Shown here one piece after another: positions 62,224 through 64,000 of a DNA stretch of 64,000 nucleotides (position 1 is the stretch's first letter; each line of letters starts with the position of its first letter). The stretch comes from Streptomyces sp. JB150 (GTDB taxonomy: Bacteria > Actinomycetota > Actinomycetes > Streptomycetales > Streptomycetaceae): NCBI RefSeq assembly GCF_011193355.1, contig NZ_CP049780.1:4415085-4479084 (forward strand), written 5' to 3'. A program made the translations under genes and the position numbers. The notes under the pieces were generated by a model. That model had not been told where the DNA came from and did not search any database. It was given only the letters and a program-made list of their open reading frames with translations.

Positions 62224-62252
62224 TTGACCACAGCGAATGCGGTAGGTACGCT
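62224..62252 (+). promoter_or_regulatory. rpsL: Putative rpsL promoter
   Basis: TTGACC (62224-62229) and TACGCT (62247-62252) are 17 bases apart. The resulting leader of about 190 bases before rpsL has no evident gene. A TTGACA at 62182 has no matching -10. The rest of the 366-bp gap from 62081 shows nothing else that I can support. Confidence 0.6.
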
Positions 62253-62446
62253 CAGACCTTGTGCCTGGGGTGTGCCTTGGCTCTCCTGCGTGCCTTCGAC
62301 CGCATCGGGAGCTGTGAACGGCCACCGTAATCTGCGCCTCTTTCTGTCAGTCGGCAGGAGTCCGCGGGATTCGACACACCCGACCGCGTGGGTCGGCGAC
62401 GTTCCAGGTTAGCTGTACCCATCGGCACACAGAAACCGGAGAAGTA

Positions 62447-62818
62447 GTGCCTACGATCCAGCAGCTGGTCCGCAAGGGCCGGCAGGACAAGGTCGAGAAG
62501 AACAAGACGCCCGCACTCGAGGGTTCCCCTCAGCGTCGCGGCGTCTGCACGCGTGTGTTCACGACCACCCCGAAGAAGCCGAACTCGGCCCTCCGCAAGG
62601 TCGCGCGTGTGCGTCTGACCAGCGGGATCGAGGTCACGGCCTACATTCCGGGTGAGGGACACAACCTGCAGGAGCACTCCATCGTGCTCGTGCGCGGCGG
62701 CCGTGTGAAGGACCTGCCGGGTGTTCGCTACAAGATCATCCGCGGCTCGCTCGACACCCAGGGTGTCAAGAACCGCAAGCAGGCCCGCAGCCGTTACGGC
62801 GCCAAGAAGGAGAAGTAA
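62447..62818 (+). CDS. rpsL: 30S ribosomal protein S12
   Basis: 123 residues, GTG start. [19 protein letters not shown] contains the Lys equivalent to Lys43, and [10 protein letters not shown] the Lys equivalent to Lys88; both are the streptomycin-sensitive residues. The protein lines the decoding centre. rpsG follows two bases after the stop. Confidence 0.97.
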   Translation: MPTIQQLVRKGRQDKVEKNKTPALEGSPQRRGVCTRVFTTTPKKPNSALRKVARVRLTSGIEVTAYIPGEGHNLQEHSIVLVRGGRVKDLPGVRYKIIRGSLDTQGVKNRKQARSRYGAKKEK

Positions 62819-62820
62819 GA

Positions 62821-63291
62821 ATGCCTCGTAAGGGCCCCGCCCCGAAGCGTCCGGTCATCGTCGACCCGGTCTACGGCTCCCCTCTGGTGACCTCCCTGAT
62901 CAACAAGGTGCTGCTGAACGGCAAGCGCTCCACCGCCGAGCGCATCGTCTACGGCGCCATGGAGGGCCTGCGCGAGAAGACCGGCAACGACCCGGTCATC
63001 ACGCTGAAGCGCGCTCTCGAGAACATCAAGCCGACCCTCGAGGTCAAGTCCCGCCGTGTCGGTGGCGCCACCTACCAGGTCCCGGTCGAGGTCAAGCCCG
63101 GCCGTGCCAACACCCTGGCGCTGCGCTGGCTGGTCGGTTACTCCCGCGCCCGTCGCGAGAAGACCATGACCGAGCGTCTGCTCAACGAGCTCCTCGACGC
63201 GTCCAACGGCCTCGGTGCCGCTGTGAAGAAGCGCGAGGACACGCACAAGATGGCCGAGTCCAACAAGGCCTTCGCGCACTACCGCTGGTAG
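62821..63291 (+). CDS. rpsG: 30S ribosomal protein S7
   Basis: 156 residues. [20 protein letters not shown] begins the protein, the S7 signature is near [20 protein letters not shown], and the beta hairpin ([20 protein letters not shown]) and C-terminal helix are normal. It nucleates the 30S head. It is co-transcribed with rpsL and fusA. Confidence 0.97.
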   Translation: MPRKGPAPKRPVIVDPVYGSPLVTSLINKVLLNGKRSTAERIVYGAMEGLREKTGNDPVITLKRALENIKPTLEVKSRRVGGATYQVPVEVKPGRANTLALRWLVGYSRARREKTMTERLLNELLDASNGLGAAVKKREDTHKMAESNKAFAHYRW

Positions 63292-63330
63292 TCGCTACCC
63301 ACATCGAGACCGAGAGAAGACTGAAGCCTT

Positions 63331-64000
63331 ATGGCTACCACTTCGCTTGACCTGGCCAGGGTGCGCAACATCGGCATCATGGCCCACATCGACGCGGGCA
63401 AGACGACCACCACCGAGCGGATCCTGTTCTACACCGGTGTGTCCTACAAGATCGGTGAGGTCCACGACGGCGCTGCCACCATGGACTGGATGGAGCAGGA
63501 GCAGGAGCGTGGCATCACGATCACCTCTGCTGCCACCACCTGCCACTGGTCGCTGGACGACGTCGACCACACCATCAACATCATCGACACGCCGGGTCAC
63601 GTCGACTTCACCGTCGAGGTGGAGCGCTCCCTGCGCGTGCTCGACGGTGCCGTGACGGTGTTCGACGGCGTCGCCGGCGTCGAGCCGCAGTCCGAGACGG
63701 TGTGGCGTCAGGCGGACCGCTACGGCGTTCCGCGTATCTGCTTCGTCAACAAGCTCGACCGCACCGGTGCCGAGTTCCACCGCTGTGTCGACATGATCAG
63801 CGACCGGCTGGGTGCCCAGCCGATCGTGATGCAGCTGCCGATCGGCGCCGAGGCCGACTTCAAGGGTGTCGTGGACCTGGTCCGCATGAAGGCGCTCGTG
63901 TGGTCCGCCGAGGCGACCAAGGGCGAGATGTACGACGTCGTCGACATCCCGGCCACGCACACCGAGGCCGCTGAGGAGTGGCGCGGCAAGCTGCTCGAGG
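63331..64000 (+). CDS. fusA: Elongation factor G, 3'-truncated by the window
   Basis: The first 223 residues are present. G1 is [12 protein letters not shown], switch I ends in [12 protein letters not shown]3 is DTPGHVDFT and G4 is VNKLDRTGA, so this is the translocation GTPase. The ATG lies 39 bases after rpsG, with a weak ribosome site (GAGAGAAG). Confidence 0.96.
   Translation, partial: MATTSLDLARVRNIGIMAHIDAGKTTTTERILFYTGVSYKIGEVHDGAATMDWMEQEQERGITITSAATTCHWSLDDVDHTINIIDTPGHVDFTVEVERSLRVLDGAVTVFDGVAGVEPQSETVWRQADRYGVPRICFVNKLDRTGAEFHRCVDMISDRLGAQPIVMQLPIGAEADFKGVVDLVRMKALVWSAEATKGEMYDVVDIPATHTEAAEEWRGKLLE

Overview
The window is very GC-rich DNA with strong G/C bias at third codon positions, frequent GTG starts, and 4-base ATGA/GTGA gene overlaps. 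Its gene order is that of the central chromosome of a Streptomyces: a second partial nuo operon, htpX, yajQ, rpmG with two MaoC genes, murB, aspC, secE-nusG-rplKA-rplJL-rpoBC and rpsL-rpsG-fusA. Genus-level assignment is confident; I do not name a species. No insertion sequence, prophage or CRISPR array was seen.

Layout. 1-9.3 kb: the 3' part of a polyprenyl diphosphate synthase gene, a LolA-like protein with an ABC exporter, an FMN reductase, a TPR-like protein, a VOC protein, a RarD-type transporter, and a divergent NmrA-type reductase/HxlR regulator pair. 9.4-16.2 kb (minus strand): the two subunits of a 2-oxoacid:ferredoxin oxidoreductase, then a NarL-type response regulator with two paralogous sensor kinases; one kinase has Arg where the phospho-accepting His should be. 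16.4-26.5 kb: a ten-gene nuo operon (A, B, C, H, I, J, K, L, M, N) without D, E, F or G, so with the membrane arm but no NADH-input module. Its NuoC has a long repetitive tail. 26.7-40.2 kb: HtpX, YccF, an amino acid permease, YajQ, tRNA-Tyr, an apparently degenerate amidohydrolase, tRNA-Thr, tRNA-Met, rpmG, a HadA/HadB-like dehydratase pair, a TetR regulator with its efflux pump, MurB, an adenosine deaminase family protein and an aspartate aminotransferase. 40.4-54.3 kb: tRNA-Trp, secE, nusG, rplK, rplA, a lipoprotein, rplJ, rplL, rpoB and rpoC. A frameshifted membrane protein gene sits between nusG and rplK. 62.4-64 kb: rpsL, rpsG and the start of fusA.

The most interesting stretch is the accessory block of about 8 kb between rpoC and rpsL (54.3-62.1 kb). 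A minus-strand run encodes a cNMP-binding Crp/Fnr-type regulator, a class III nucleotide cyclase, a P-loop/HEAT-like protein, an SPFH-like protein, a Pycsar-effector-type membrane protein and an M48 metalloprotease. Overlapping start and stop codons couple the middle four genes. A near-consensus Crp box lies between the regulator and the cyclase. The cyclase C-terminus and the P-loop protein N-terminus carry nearly the same Gly-rich motif. Together these suggest a cyclic-nucleotide signalling or defence operon that extends the Pycsar theme.

Other regulatory highlights are two matching GTTAGT-N8-ACTAAC operators for the TetR/efflux pair, a cluster of GTTC/GAAC half-sites before nuoA, an L10 leader with an intrinsic-terminator-like hairpin, and several strong hairpin terminators. 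All assignments are from reading the sequence and remembered family features; no database search was run.
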